From positions 2,185,001 to 2,249,000 of the forward strand of contig NZ_CP110008.1 in the NCBI RefSeq assembly GCF_025947285.1: DNA of 64,000 nt. The letters run 5' to 3'. The first letter of the stretch is position 1. Every line of letters begins with the position of its first letter. The notes beneath the pieces were generated by a model. The model did not search any database. It saw only the letters and a program-made list of their open reading frames with translations, and was not told the origin of the DNA. This DNA comes from Flavobacterium sp. N2820. GTDB lineage: Bacteria > Bacteroidota > Bacteroidia > Flavobacteriales > Flavobacteriaceae. The position numbers and the translations under genes are program-made. Positions 27,507 to 36,525 of this stretch are shown in pieces.

Positions 27507-28022
27507 TTAAGCTGCTATTTTTTCAAAAGCAATAAAGTTTGTTACTTCTCCTTTGTGATTAAAAACAGGAAAACCTTTGATGTGACATTTATATAACGAA
27601 CCGTCTTTGCAGTAATTAATAACATTTTTTTCAAAAGGAACTTTATTAATAATCGCTTGTCTTATTTCGCTACTTACTTGTAAATCGGTTTCTTCACCTT
27701 GAAACATTTTTGGAGACTTTCCAACAATTTCGTTTGGAGTATATCCGTTCATTTTTTTGATGTTTTTGGTTGCAAAAACAATTTTCAACTGCGCATCAGT
27801 AACCACAATTACCGTCTTATCTTGTAGGTTTTCTTTAAAATCCCAAACTGATTTCCATTGGTTTTTAGTTGCAATTTGGTTTAATGAATTCACATCATTA
27901 ATTAGCGCATTGGTTTGAAATAAAAATTGTGAATAAATATCCCAAGACACCAAAGGCATTCCAATAATTGCTGCCGTATTGTGTTGCTTTGCGAAAGCAG
28001 CGTCATACACTTTAAACTCCAT
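27507..28022 (-). CDS. Stand-alone PAS-domain protein
   Basis: 171 residues from ATG 28020-28022. The open frame extends 13 codons further, but the promoter at 28041-28069 lies inside that extension, so the shorter start is chosen. A single PAS fold is visible in the second half: KTVIVVTDAQLKIVFATKNI, MNGYTPNEIVGKSPKMFQG, and NVINYCKDGSLYKCHIKGFPVFNHKGEVTNFIAFE. There is no histidine kinase, GGDEF or DNA-binding domain, so it probably acts by protein-protein contact or ligand sensing. The ligand is unknown. Confidence 0.85.
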   Translation of the reverse strand: MEFKVYDAAFAKQHNTAAIIGMPLVSWDIYSQFLFQTNALINDVNSLNQIATKNQWKSVWDFKENLQDKTVIVVTDAQLKIVFATKNIKKMNGYTPNEIVGKSPKMFQGEETDLQVSSEIRQAIINKVPFEKNVINYCKDGSLYKCHIKGFPVFNHKGEVTNFIAFEKIAA

Positions 28023-28040
28023 ATTCGATACTATTTTTGT

Positions 28041-28069
28041 CAAAACTAAAAAGAAAAACAAATCAACAA
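28041..28069 (-). promoter_or_regulatory. Promoter of the PAS gene
   Basis: Minus strand TTG (28067-28069), 18-base spacer, TAGTTTTG (28041-28048). It supports translation start at 28022. Confidence 0.7.
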
Positions 28070-28192
28070 CGATTTAAAATGAACTTTAACGCTTGTTTAA
28101 GTGGGGAGAATTTAAAAAATCAATGACTTAGCTCAATTTTTAAAACATTTTATAAAGAGCAATTATATACATTTACAAAAAATAAAATAATT

Positions 28193-28768
28193 ATGATTGA
28201 GGCAAATTATGATTTAAAAATAATTGATTTACTAAAGCAAATCGATAATAAAAAATTATCAAAATCATTGAAGATTAAATCTCTTGAAGAGTTTTATGAT
28301 ATATGTGTTTTCAATTCCATAACAAGTTTAGATTTAGACGTTGTCATAGATGGTTATTTAAATTCAAAATTTGATTGGCAGAAAAGATTTTATGTGCGAT
28401 CGATGATCTTAATACTGAATGAGCATCTTGAAAAAGTACACAAACTAATGAAATCAAAATTCTACATGTTTATTGATTCAAACAATATGTTTTCTCATCT
28501 AGAAGAAGAAATTTTGGAAAACAGAAAATCATACAAAGAAATAAACAAACGCAAATCAATTCTAAGTGGTTTAAGAAATGATGTTATAGGGCATCGAAAT
28601 GAAAATTCTGAAGAATTCTTTAATTCAATAAACGATTTAAAATGTGATGAAATATTTAATCTAGTCTTAGATACCCAAAAAATTTTAAATGAATTTGTAA
28701 ATTTATCAACGAAAATTTTAAAAGAAATAACAAATAATTTTCAAGAATTCTATTCTAATATTAAATAG
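28193..28768 (+). CDS. Hypothetical protein with a HEPN-like motif
   Basis: 191 residues, mostly helical by composition, very A+T-rich and lysine/asparagine/isoleucine-rich compared with neighbours. No named family recognised. R128-N-D-V-I-G-H134 in the segment SGLRNDVIGHRNENSEEF fits the Rx4-6H signature of HEPN ribonuclease or nucleotide-binding folds, and helices on either side (NILILNEHLEKVHKLMK type; LVLDTQKILNEFVNLS) fit a four-helix bundle. No partner MNT nucleotidyltransferase, kinase or restriction gene is adjacent, so toxin or defence roles are only conjecture. Flanked by PAS and dinB; probable accessory gene. Confidence 0.6.
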   Translation: MIEANYDLKIIDLLKQIDNKKLSKSLKIKSLEEFYDICVFNSITSLDLDVVIDGYLNSKFDWQKRFYVRSMILILNEHLEKVHKLMKSKFYMFIDSNNMFSHLEEEILENRKSYKEINKRKSILSGLRNDVIGHRNENSEEFFNSINDLKCDEIFNLVLDTQKILNEFVNLSTKILKEITNNFQEFYSNIK

Positions 28769-28813
28769 CATAAAAACCCATTGCTGGAGTTTTTCTAACC
28801 TTTTAGTTAAAAT

Positions 28814-29917
28814 TTAAAACTCAAACCGCAATTGTACTGAAACGCTTTTTTGTGGTAAAATGGTTTTGGTTTTTTCTTCGTTGTTTAAATTATGTACCGA
28901 AATTCCTAATAATCGTACGGAGTTTTTTAAGCGTTCTTGGTACAACAAATCTTTTGCAACATCAGCTATAATGGCTTTATCATTTACAAAATAAGGCAAC
29001 GTTTTACTTCGGGTTTGCAGGGTAAAATCGGAATATTTGATTTTTAATGTAATCGTTTTTCCAGATATTTTGCTTTTTTGCATGCGCTTTTCGAGTTCTT
29101 TGGCAATGTTTAGCAAGCGTTCTTCCATGTAAATTTCGGAAGACAAATTTTCATTAAATGTGCGTTCGGCTCCCACTGATTTTATTTTCCGATTGGGTTT
29201 TACTGCACTGTTGTGAATGCCCCGTACAATTTGGTAATAATGTAAACCGCTGTTTCCAAAGTGCTTTTCTAAATATTCTAATGGTTTTTGTTTTAAATCA
29301 AAACCGGTAAAAAGTCCTAATTGATACATTTTTTCAGCGGTGACTTTGCCAATGCCATAAAACTTTTTAACATCTAATTTTTCTAAAAAGGGTTCAACCT
29401 CATCCGGATTTACCGTTTTTTGTCCGTTGGGTTTGTTGTAATCGGACGCAATTTTTGCTACAAATTTATTTACCGAAATTCCTGCCGAAGCTGTAAGTCC
29501 AACTTCTTCAAAAATGCGCTTTCTGATTTCTTGAGCAATTAGAGTTGCACTGGGATTTCCTTTTTTGTTTTCGGTTACGTCTAAATATGCTTCGTCAAGC
29601 GATAAGGGTTCTACTAAATCCGTATAATCGAGGAAAATTTTTCTGATTTTTTTAGAAATCTCTTTATAGCGGTCAAATCGTGGGCGCACAAAAATTAAAT
29701 CAGGACATAATTTCTTTGCCTGAATACCGCTAATGGCGCTTCGTACACCAAATTTTCGCGCTTCATAACTTGCTGCCGAAACTACACCTCGCACTTCGCT
29801 TCCTCCTACTGCCAATGGCTTTCCTTTGAGTTGGGGATTATCCAATTGTTCCACAGATGCATAAAACGCATCCATATCGATGTGAATAATTTTCCGTTGC
29901 AAAGGTTGCTGTTCCAT
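28814..29917 (-). CDS. dinB: DNA polymerase IV (Y family)
   Basis: 367 residues. Error-prone translesion polymerase. Catalytic motifs IIHIDMDAFYASVEQ (near 12) and SLDEAYLDVTE (near 103), palm/finger segment AASYEARKFGVRSA near 48, HhH thumb FYGIGKVTAEKMYQLG near 190, and little-finger domain to 350. The C-terminal end VSVQLRFEF resembles a beta-clamp-binding peptide. The stop of the upstream 676-residue membrane gene is 4 bases away, so the two are co-transcribed. Confidence 0.95.
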   Translation of the reverse strand: MEQQPLQRKIIHIDMDAFYASVEQLDNPQLKGKPLAVGGSEVRGVVSAASYEARKFGVRSAISGIQAKKLCPDLIFVRPRFDRYKEISKKIRKIFLDYTDLVEPLSLDEAYLDVTENKKGNPSATLIAQEIRKRIFEEVGLTASAGISVNKFVAKIASDYNKPNGQKTVNPDEVEPFLEKLDVKKFYGIGKVTAEKMYQLGLFTGFDLKQKPLEYLEKHFGNSGLHYYQIVRGIHNSAVKPNRKIKSVGAERTFNENLSSEIYMEERLLNIAKELEKRMQKSKISGKTITLKIKYSDFTLQTRSKTLPYFVNDKAIIADVAKDLLYQERLKNSVRLLGISVHNLNNEEKTKTILPQKSVSVQLRFEF

Positions 29918-29921
29918 AATT

Positions 29922-31952
29922 TTACTCCGTTGGAAAAAAGAAACTCATCGGTTTACTTAAAAATCTTCTCTTAATGGATGCAAAAATAGGTTTTAATTCA
30001 GCTATTGGAATATTTCTGGAGCGAAAAGCCAATCCTAAAGACAATCCAAAACTAACTAAAAAATTAACTAATCCGATGATTCCGATACCGAAAATTCCCC
30101 AAAATAACATGGTGTTGCTTACCTCATAATTTGCACCATAAAGTCCTAACGCTAAATTTCCGCTAGCAAAAGTGATGTGACGAATGTCTAAATTTAAGCC
30201 TAAAAATAAGCCAACCGAAGCGGTGCTTCCTAAAAAAATACCAAACCAAAAATTTGAAATCACACCCGACCATTTTTTATCATACCAATTGGCCATTTTT
30301 TTAGTTCGTTCTTTTCCGAATGTCATTTTTAACCATGGATGTTCTTCGATCCTGTATTTTACTTCAAAATGTTTGTCTCGGTTAGAAATACTTCCTGAAA
30401 TTATTCCAGATAAAAACAAGAAAAATCCAGCAATTGCAGCATGAAAAATCGCCATGGAATGAATTGGATTCAAATCTCCAATTAACTTATTCCATTTAAC
30501 TTCGGCAATATTATAATGAAACGTGATGTCAATTAACCAAATGCCTAACAACGAAACTGGAAAAGCCATGGCAACGTTTCCGACAAAGGCGATAAACTGT
30601 GAACGAAATAAACGGGCAAATAATTTGGCAAAACTTTTATGTTTTTCATCTGCCGAAAGGGAATTTTTTTTCAATCCATCTTCTAAAGCTGTTATTAACG
30701 CGGCAGCTGTCATTGCCGGTTGTTTTGTTGCTAAAGTAAATCCCAGCAAATAAATTACAATAAAGCCAAACGAGTAGTTTAAGCTATAAAAAAAAGCATG
30801 CCCAAAATCGCTGGTTTCTATTTTTGAGAGTAATAATTTAAAAACACACAAAAAACCCACAATTAAACCACCACCAAGTGCAGCATACAACATTTTGAAA
30901 TATTCTGTTTTACTTTCAGTAATGTAATGCTCGCCTGTTTTTGCAGTGTGTTGCGTAATTTCGTATGATAATAATTGCGTGCTTTCGTTGATTAATTTTC
31001 GAACATTTGTTTTTTGACAATTGTATTTAATCAATTTTATGGCTAATTCGATGCTTTTGGTTTTCTTTTCATCAGGTTTATCAATCACTAAAAGGGGCAA
31101 TAAAACACCTAAACGATACAATTGTTGTTTGATGCGCAACAAGTTTTGGTTTACACGTAGCGAAATTCCGTATTTAGAAGAGTTTTGAAACGCTTTTTCT
31201 ACAAATTCGTTACATTGCTTATACAAAACCAATAATTGCTTGTAGTTGATGTCTGTTGAAGCAATATAAAAATTGCTGTCTTTCTGTTTTATGGTTTTTT
31301 CAATAGCAAATAATTCTTTTTCAAAAGCGGCAAACGGACTTTCTAAATTGGCATATTCAGGCACCATTTTTAATACTTCAGATTCTAAGGCTCTTCCGCT
31401 GGTTCGTTGTGATAATAAATTCATGGCTTGCATGACTTCAAACAAAACTGAGCCTTCGTCGATTGCTTCATAAATTCCAGAAAAACCAAATATTTCGAAA
31501 AGTTCTTCAAGTTGTTTTTTTGGAATTTTATTCACCCAAATAGGATCAGAATCTAGAAAGAAAATCTGATTTAGTAAATATTGCAGCGTTTCTTTTGGTG
31601 CTTGGTATGGTAAAATTTTTGCGAAAATTCGCTTTTTCACTTCGTAAATAAAATCGGTGTCTTGTAAAATTCCAGCATCAGTTAAAATAGAATCAAAGTT
31701 TCTTCCTTGTAAAATTGATTTTAAAAAAACTACGAAATTTTCTTTTATTTGTGGATATTCGATAAAAAAATGTAACACATTTGAAACATCTACAACTTCA
31801 ACGGCCTTAGGCTTTTTTGGTCTAATGGTATTTACTAAAGCAACAACGATGTCTTCGTTATATTCTTCATTTTTCCATAGTTGAAGTTCATTAAAATAGG
31901 TATGACAAATTTCTTCAAATGTATTGGTGTTTTTTCTTCTGGCTATATTCAT
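29922..31952 (-). CDS. SpecificRecomb-family multi-pass membrane protein
   Basis: 676 residues. Matches the family called site-specific recombinase (PF10136) only by name; no catalytic tyrosine or serine recombinase motif is visible. The N-terminal half is soluble and helical (to about 340); the C-terminal half has about six to eight hydrophobic segments (ALGGGLIVGFLCVFKLLL, FGFIVIYLLGFTLA, FVGNVAMAFPVSLLGIWLI, FHAAIAGFFLFLSGIISG, WFGIFLGSTASVGLFLGL, MLFWGIFGIGIIGLVNFLVS). Probably an inner-membrane protein of unknown function, transcribed with dinB. Confidence 0.75.
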   Translation of the reverse strand: MNIARRKNTNTFEEICHTYFNELQLWKNEEYNEDIVVALVNTIRPKKPKAVEVVDVSNVLHFFIEYPQIKENFVVFLKSILQGRNFDSILTDAGILQDTDFIYEVKKRIFAKILPYQAPKETLQYLLNQIFFLDSDPIWVNKIPKKQLEELFEIFGFSGIYEAIDEGSVLFEVMQAMNLLSQRTSGRALESEVLKMVPEYANLESPFAAFEKELFAIEKTIKQKDSNFYIASTDINYKQLLVLYKQCNEFVEKAFQNSSKYGISLRVNQNLLRIKQQLYRLGVLLPLLVIDKPDEKKTKSIELAIKLIKYNCQKTNVRKLINESTQLLSYEITQHTAKTGEHYITESKTEYFKMLYAALGGGLIVGFLCVFKLLLSKIETSDFGHAFFYSLNYSFGFIVIYLLGFTLATKQPAMTAAALITALEDGLKKNSLSADEKHKSFAKLFARLFRSQFIAFVGNVAMAFPVSLLGIWLIDITFHYNIAEVKWNKLIGDLNPIHSMAIFHAAIAGFFLFLSGIISGSISNRDKHFEVKYRIEEHPWLKMTFGKERTKKMANWYDKKWSGVISNFWFGIFLGSTASVGLFLGLNLDIRHITFASGNLALGLYGANYEVSNTMLFWGIFGIGIIGLVNFLVSFGLSLGLAFRSRNIPIAELKPIFASIKRRFLSKPMSFFFPTE

Positions 31953-32030
31953 ACTTTTCTTCTAATAATTGTAAATATACGAATAGAAACATTTTTTTCG
32001 TACTTTAGTTACCTAAATAAATCCTAAATT

Positions 32031-32501
32031 TTGGAAGAAATAGAACGCAAATTTTTAGTTGAATCAACAGATTTTATCAAAGAAAGCACAGTAAATAATA
32101 GAATTGTACAAGGTTATTTGAACTCAAATCCTGAGCGAACTGTTCGAGTACGAATTAAAGGAAACAATGGCTATTTAACCATAAAAGGAAAAGGAAACGA
32201 AAGTGGAACCTCTCGATTTGAGTGGGAAAAAGAAATTACCCTTTTTGAAGCCGAAGCCTTACTCCAATTATGTGAAAGCGGTATTATCGACAAAATTAGA
32301 TATGAAATTCCGCTTGGAAAACACACGTTTGAAGTTGATGTTTTTTCAGGTGAAAATCAAGGATTAATTATTGCCGAAGTGGAACTTTCCTCTGAAGATG
32401 AGTTTTTTGAGCAACCAAAATGGTTAGGTAAAGAAGTTACTGGCGACAAAAAATACTACAATTCGTATTTAAGCGAACATCCTTTTTGTACTTGGAGATA
32501 A
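32031..32501 (+). CDS. CYTH-domain phosphatase-like protein, TTG start
   Basis: 156 residues. The N-terminal EIERKFLV (E3, E5, K7) is the ExExK signature of the CYTH/triphosphate tunnel metalloenzyme family, which must be at the start of the chain; the only codon that places it there is the TTG at 32031, so this is a non-ATG start. Further tunnel residues are R in TVRVRIKG, KGKGNESGTSRFEWEKE and EVDVFSG...IIAEVELSSEDE. Family members hydrolyse triphosphates or make cAMP; adenylate cyclase versus phosphatase cannot be settled here. Divergent from the membrane-protein gene; ends directly against the RlpA-like gene. Confidence 0.88.
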   Translation: MEEIERKFLVESTDFIKESTVNNRIVQGYLNSNPERTVRVRIKGNNGYLTIKGKGNESGTSRFEWEKEITLFEAEALLQLCESGIIDKIRYEIPLGKHTFEVDVFSGENQGLIIAEVELSSEDEFFEQPKWLGKEVTGDKKYYNSYLSEHPFCTWR

Positions 32502-33002
32502 TTACTCGACAATTTCGATATTAACACGTAAAGGTGCTCTACCTTTGTTATGAGAGATTTCTAAAAAAGGTTTTTTTGCCATGTCAATTTCTCGATGTTT
32601 GGTGAATGGGCCTCTATCTGTGATGGTTACAATTACACTTTTATTATTTGCAATATTAGTGACTTTGACTTTAGTTCCAAACTTTAATGTTTTGTGAGCT
32701 GCAGTGTAATTGTTGTTGTGAAATACTTTTCCACTTGCTGTTCTTCTTCCGTTTAATTTATCCGAATAATGTGACGCTTCTACATTTTTTTTGAAGAGGC
32801 GTGTGTTTAAATTAGCAATTGAATCTGCAATTTTAATTGAATCTACCGCTTTTACCGAATCAAGGATGCGCAGCGAATCTTTTTTCTTTACTGTGTCAAA
32901 TAAAGAAGCTTCTCTAATAAAACTGGTTTTAGTCTTATTAGAAAAGCTCAATAGAATTGTAATAAGCAACACAAACGATACGATGATGATATTTTTGTTC
33001 AT
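32502..33002 (-). CDS. RlpA-like double-psi beta-barrel protein
   Basis: 166 residues. An N-terminal membrane anchor or uncleaved signal (IIIVSFVLLITILLSFS) is followed by a linker of repeated short words DSLRILDSVKAVDSIKIADSI, then the RlpA fold from about residue 76: ASHYSDKLNGRRTASGKVFH (with conserved ASGxxF), AAHKTLKFGTKVKVTN and VTITDRGPF. RlpA proteins bind or cleave denuded peptidoglycan at the septum; this one lacks a SPOR domain. Convergent with, and directly abutting, the CYTH gene. Confidence 0.85.
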   Translation of the reverse strand: MNKNIIIVSFVLLITILLSFSNKTKTSFIREASLFDTVKKKDSLRILDSVKAVDSIKIADSIANLNTRLFKKNVEASHYSDKLNGRRTASGKVFHNNNYTAAHKTLKFGTKVKVTNIANNKSVIVTITDRGPFTKHREIDMAKKPFLEISHNKGRAPLRVNIEIVE

Positions 33003-33049
33003 TATTTTCTGTTTTTGTTAAACCTATTACCAAATAGTGTACCAAACGA

Positions 33050-33484
33050 TTAATTTAACCAGCTACTCCAAGGCAAACGTGATAAAATCAATACTAATCC
33101 TAACGTATAGAAAATGGCAATTTTTTTGAATTTACCATTATTACTTTCTTCTTTTTTGTGTTTAGACCAACCAATTGTAATTAATGCTAAGGCGATAATG
33201 TTGATAAGAGGATGTTCTAACATGGTTAATCTCAATTCTGAATTTTTCATTGCGCCTTCGATTGCAAATGCTTTAAATCCTTTTTCAGAAACGAAATAAA
33301 CAATTAAACCAACTAATAACTGAATGTGACAAATAATCATTGTGAAAAGCGAAATACGCAAGTCTTTGTCTGTGAATAATTTTTTAGATGTTAGTCCTAA
33401 AATCGCATTAATAGAGGCTAAAACTAACAAAGCCAATGCAGCATAAGCTAAATAAGAGTGAACGTTAAGAAGTGCTTGATTCAT
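33050..33484 (-). CDS. Small four-helix membrane protein (cytochrome b-like family)
   Basis: 144 residues with four membrane segments (AYAALALLVLASINAILGL, LFTMIICHIQLLVGLIVYF, LINIIALALITIGW, IAIFYTLGLVLILSRL). Histidines are present at the ends of segments 1, 2 and 3 (NVHSY, MIICHIQ, EHPLIN), which is why relatives are often labelled cytochrome b; haem binding is not demonstrated. It sits alone between rlpA-like and the TonB receptor; a palindrome of the TonB-receptor terminator lies upstream. Confidence 0.75.
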   Translation of the reverse strand: MNQALLNVHSYLAYAALALLVLASINAILGLTSKKLFTDKDLRISLFTMIICHIQLLVGLIVYFVSEKGFKAFAIEGAMKNSELRLTMLEHPLINIIALALITIGWSKHKKEESNNGKFKKIAIFYTLGLVLILSRLPWSSWLN

Positions 33485-33524
33485 AGTTTATTTTTATTGG
33501 TGAATTACAAATATAGTAAAAATT

Positions 33525-33563
33525 AAAAACCTCTTACTCAAAAAAGTGAGTAAGAGGTTTTTT
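33525..33563. terminator. Bidirectional terminator after the TonB-receptor gene
   Basis: 12-bp stem ACCTCTTACTCA / TGAGTAAGAGGT (arms 33529-33540 and 33547-33558), 6-base loop, A5/T6 flanks; it sits 22 bases after the receptor gene stop. Confidence 0.9.
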
Positions 33564-33584
33564 AAAACTATTTTCTACTATAAA

Positions 33585-36314
33585 TTAGAAATTATAACGG
33601 ATAGTAAAATTCCAAGTTCTACCTAAACCGAAGTAACCAAAGTTACCATCTGCTACTCCTTTATAAACTCTACCATTTGATTGATAAGTTCCTAAACCTG
33701 GGTTTGAAGAGCTTATATTATCAGTAGTTTTAATGTTAGAAGTTAATTCTGATAAATATACTTCATCAAAAACATTGTTCATGTTAAATCTAAAGTTAAC
33801 TGAATTTTGTTTTTCTTTACCAACTAACATTTTATATGAAATACCCGCATCAACTAAATCATAACTTGGTAATTCTAAATTATCTTTAGCAGCTACATTT
33901 GAATATAATTTATCGTAGTTTCTCCAATCTGCATCGATTGAAAAACGCTCAAAAATTTCGTATCTAGCGCCTAATCCCCATGTTGTTTGAGCAGCATCAC
34001 CTACTTTTCCTCCGTCAAGATCAGTTTCATTTTCAACTAAAAGGTTAAGATTTTCATCAAATCTTCTGCTGAACGCTTTTCCTTCATATTCCCAATTTCC
34101 AAATGAAGCAAAACCTTTGATATCTAAAGTAGCTAAAGGTTTAACTACAAAATCTAACTCTAAACCAGAGTGAACTTGTTTTACTCCTTGATTAGAAGTG
34201 AAAATTACATCACCAGCAAGTACAGGAGTAGTTCCGATAGTTCCATCTGCAGCTTGTACAGTTGAAGTAGTTACAACTCTATCTTCCCAAGTCGTTCTGT
34301 ATCCATTTAAACTTGCTGTAAATATTTTTGATTTATAAGTATAACCTGCTTCTAAACCTAATACTTTTTCATTTTCAGTTAATGGATTAACTTGATTTGT
34401 AAAGTTTAAGTAAATGTTATCATGATATGGTTGACGAGAATAGAATCCAGCATTTGCATAAACAGAATGCTTTTCAGCAAAATTATATGCAGCCCCACCT
34501 TTAACATTATACCCTACGTTAGAAATTTTTTCAGAATCTTGGAATTCTTTTTGGTAATCATAATAATCAAAACGTTGGTGAGTTTGATTAGAAATTGACC
34601 CTTGGAAGAAAGTTGAAAAATTGTCGTTTGAATATTCTAATTGACCAAAAACTCCTCCATAAGAGATAGTTTCACTGTAATCATAATCAATTTTTTGATT
34701 ATCATCTGCAACATTAAAAAAGGCATACCAAGGATTAATATTATAGGATTGATTTACAGTATTAGTTGCACTTGGTAATGTGTTTGGATTAGGAATAACG
34801 TGATTGTTATCTCTTAAAAATCTACTTTCTGACCAACCATTTAATCCTACAAAGTTTGAAATTTGACGGTAGTGATCACCATTATAAGTTCTTAAATCTA
34901 AGCCAAAATTTAAATTTAAGTTTTCGTTTAACTCTTTTTTGAAATTAGATACAATTCCGTACCATGCATGGTTATTCATAGAGGCTCTTATGGCATAGTT
35001 TGATCCAGTACCAACTCCATCAGCGTCTGCTAAATTATTTGCATAAATTTGATCAAAGTCAATATATGTACTTTGGTTTGATCCAGTGTAAGGGTTTAAC
35101 TGAGAAATACTTCTTTTTCCTCCACCATAGTTACCAGTTCCACCACCACGACCCCATGATGCATATAAAACAGTAGATAATGAAGTTGTACTATTGATAT
35201 TGAAATCCCAGTTTAAATTAGCTACTGGTTTGTGATAGAAGTTCGTTCTTTCAGAAATATATTGTCCGTTTAAATAACCAAAATTGTTATTATATTTTCT
35301 ACCAAAACCTAAATAATCAGAAATTCTTTTTGTGAAATTTTGATCGTGAGATTGCGGAGCACCAGTGATTAAGAAGTTGAAATTATGTTTTTCATTTGGT
35401 TTGTATCCAAAAGAAATAAAATAATTTTGACCTTCACCTCTTGTTCCTTGGTTGTATCCATCACCTTGCCAGTGAGACATCATAATACTCATACCAAATC
35501 CTTTTGCATTCATACCTGTATTGTATGCCGCAGTTGACTTAAAATAATCGCTATTAGCAACACCCATTGATACAAAACCACCTTCTTTTTTATCTGTTGC
35601 TTTTGTAACAAAGTTAACCGTTCCTCCTACAGAAGAAATTGCTAATTTAGAAGAACCTAAACCTCTTTGTACTTGAATAAAGTTTGCAATATCAGACATT
35701 CCAGACCAGTTTGACCAATACATTTTTCCGTCTTCCATTCCATTAATTGGCTGACCATTCAATAAGAATGCTGTATTGTCTTGTTGAAAACCACGAACTG
35801 TTATTCTTGAATCTCCATAACCTCCAGATTGACCAGCAACATAAACTGATGGAGTGTTAACCATAGCTTGAGTTACATCCGCTGTACCTACTTTAGCTTG
35901 AATCTCTGCTGCTTTAATTGTAGAAACTGCAATAGGTGTTTTACGTTCTTTTGCAAGGTCAATAATACCTCTACCTACAACAACTACTTCATCTAATTGA
36001 CCAGCATCTGGTGAAACAACGATGTTTCCTAAATTAAGTGAATTACCCGTAATTGTATATGAAACTGTTTTAGTTTCATAACCTAAAAAAGAAACTACAA
36101 TAACTCCAGCTTTCTCTGAAGTTGAAATTTCAAATTTTCCATCGAAATCTGTAGCGGTTCCAGCTGTTGTTCCTTTTACAACAACACTTGCACCTGCTAA
36201 TGGTTGATTAAACTCACCATCAACTACTACTCCTGTAATTTTTGATTGTGAAAATACCGTTAGGCTAGTTAAAAAAATAAACCCAAAAAGTAATGCATTT
36301 TTAAAAATTTTCAT
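33585..36314 (-). CDS. TonB-dependent outer-membrane receptor with carboxypeptidase-regulatory domain
   Basis: 909 residues. Signal peptide MKIFKNALLFGFIFLTSLTVFSQ, then a CarboxypepD_reg-like domain (about 25-105; ITGVVVDGEFNQPLAGASVVVKGTTAGTATDFDGKFEI), a plug domain (about 120-235; DVTQAMVNTPSVYVAGQSGG, ITVRGFQQDNTAFLLNGQPI, GGTVNFVTK) and a 22-strand barrel ending in aromatic residues GFGRTWNFTIRYNF. Energy-dependent uptake of an unknown substrate such as iron chelate, vitamin or glycan fragment. No SusD partner is adjacent, so a polysaccharide role is not indicated. Own terminator. Confidence 0.92.
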   Translation of the reverse strand: MKIFKNALLFGFIFLTSLTVFSQSKITGVVVDGEFNQPLAGASVVVKGTTAGTATDFDGKFEISTSEKAGVIVVSFLGYETKTVSYTITGNSLNLGNIVVSPDAGQLDEVVVVGRGIIDLAKERKTPIAVSTIKAAEIQAKVGTADVTQAMVNTPSVYVAGQSGGYGDSRITVRGFQQDNTAFLLNGQPINGMEDGKMYWSNWSGMSDIANFIQVQRGLGSSKLAISSVGGTVNFVTKATDKKEGGFVSMGVANSDYFKSTAAYNTGMNAKGFGMSIMMSHWQGDGYNQGTRGEGQNYFISFGYKPNEKHNFNFLITGAPQSHDQNFTKRISDYLGFGRKYNNNFGYLNGQYISERTNFYHKPVANLNWDFNINSTTSLSTVLYASWGRGGGTGNYGGGKRSISQLNPYTGSNQSTYIDFDQIYANNLADADGVGTGSNYAIRASMNNHAWYGIVSNFKKELNENLNLNFGLDLRTYNGDHYRQISNFVGLNGWSESRFLRDNNHVIPNPNTLPSATNTVNQSYNINPWYAFFNVADDNQKIDYDYSETISYGGVFGQLEYSNDNFSTFFQGSISNQTHQRFDYYDYQKEFQDSEKISNVGYNVKGGAAYNFAEKHSVYANAGFYSRQPYHDNIYLNFTNQVNPLTENEKVLGLEAGYTYKSKIFTASLNGYRTTWEDRVVTTSTVQAADGTIGTTPVLAGDVIFTSNQGVKQVHSGLELDFVVKPLATLDIKGFASFGNWEYEGKAFSRRFDENLNLLVENETDLDGGKVGDAAQTTWGLGARYEIFERFSIDADWRNYDKLYSNVAAKDNLELPSYDLVDAGISYKMLVGKEKQNSVNFRFNMNNVFDEVYLSELTSNIKTTDNISSSNPGLGTYQSNGRVYKGVADGNFGYFGLGRTWNFTIRYNF

Positions 36315-36473
36315 TTGCTGTGTTTTTTAAAATATTTTCAGCAAATTTCACACAAGAATTTATTTCTAGTGTTAAGTTAATGTTAACAAAACCATTCAAG
36401 GCATTAAAAAACAATCGTTTAACATTTTAACGTTTTTTTTGGTTTTTCATGGATTAAAAGTGCTAAAAAAAAC

Positions 36474-36503
36474 AAATTCCCCAATTTTTCAATTGAGGAA
36501 TTT
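36474..36503 (-). terminator. Terminator of pgi
   Basis: Near-perfect 13-bp stem AAATTCCTCAATT / AATTGGGGAATTT on the minus strand (one G-U), four-base loop, followed by a run of eight T, 23 bases after the pgi stop. Confidence 0.85.
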
Positions 36504-36525
36504 TATAATTCTTAGTAATTTTACT

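Noticed and set aside
27507..29917. Possible defence island made of PAS protein, HEPN-like gene and dinB
   Set aside because: Orientation is mixed, there is no antitoxin, nuclease or sensor ATPase, and dinB with its partner is core genome.
29922..31952. Possible mobile element (site-specific recombinase name)
   Set aside because: No tyrosine or serine recombinase catalytic motif, no flanking repeats or attachment sites, and many membrane segments.
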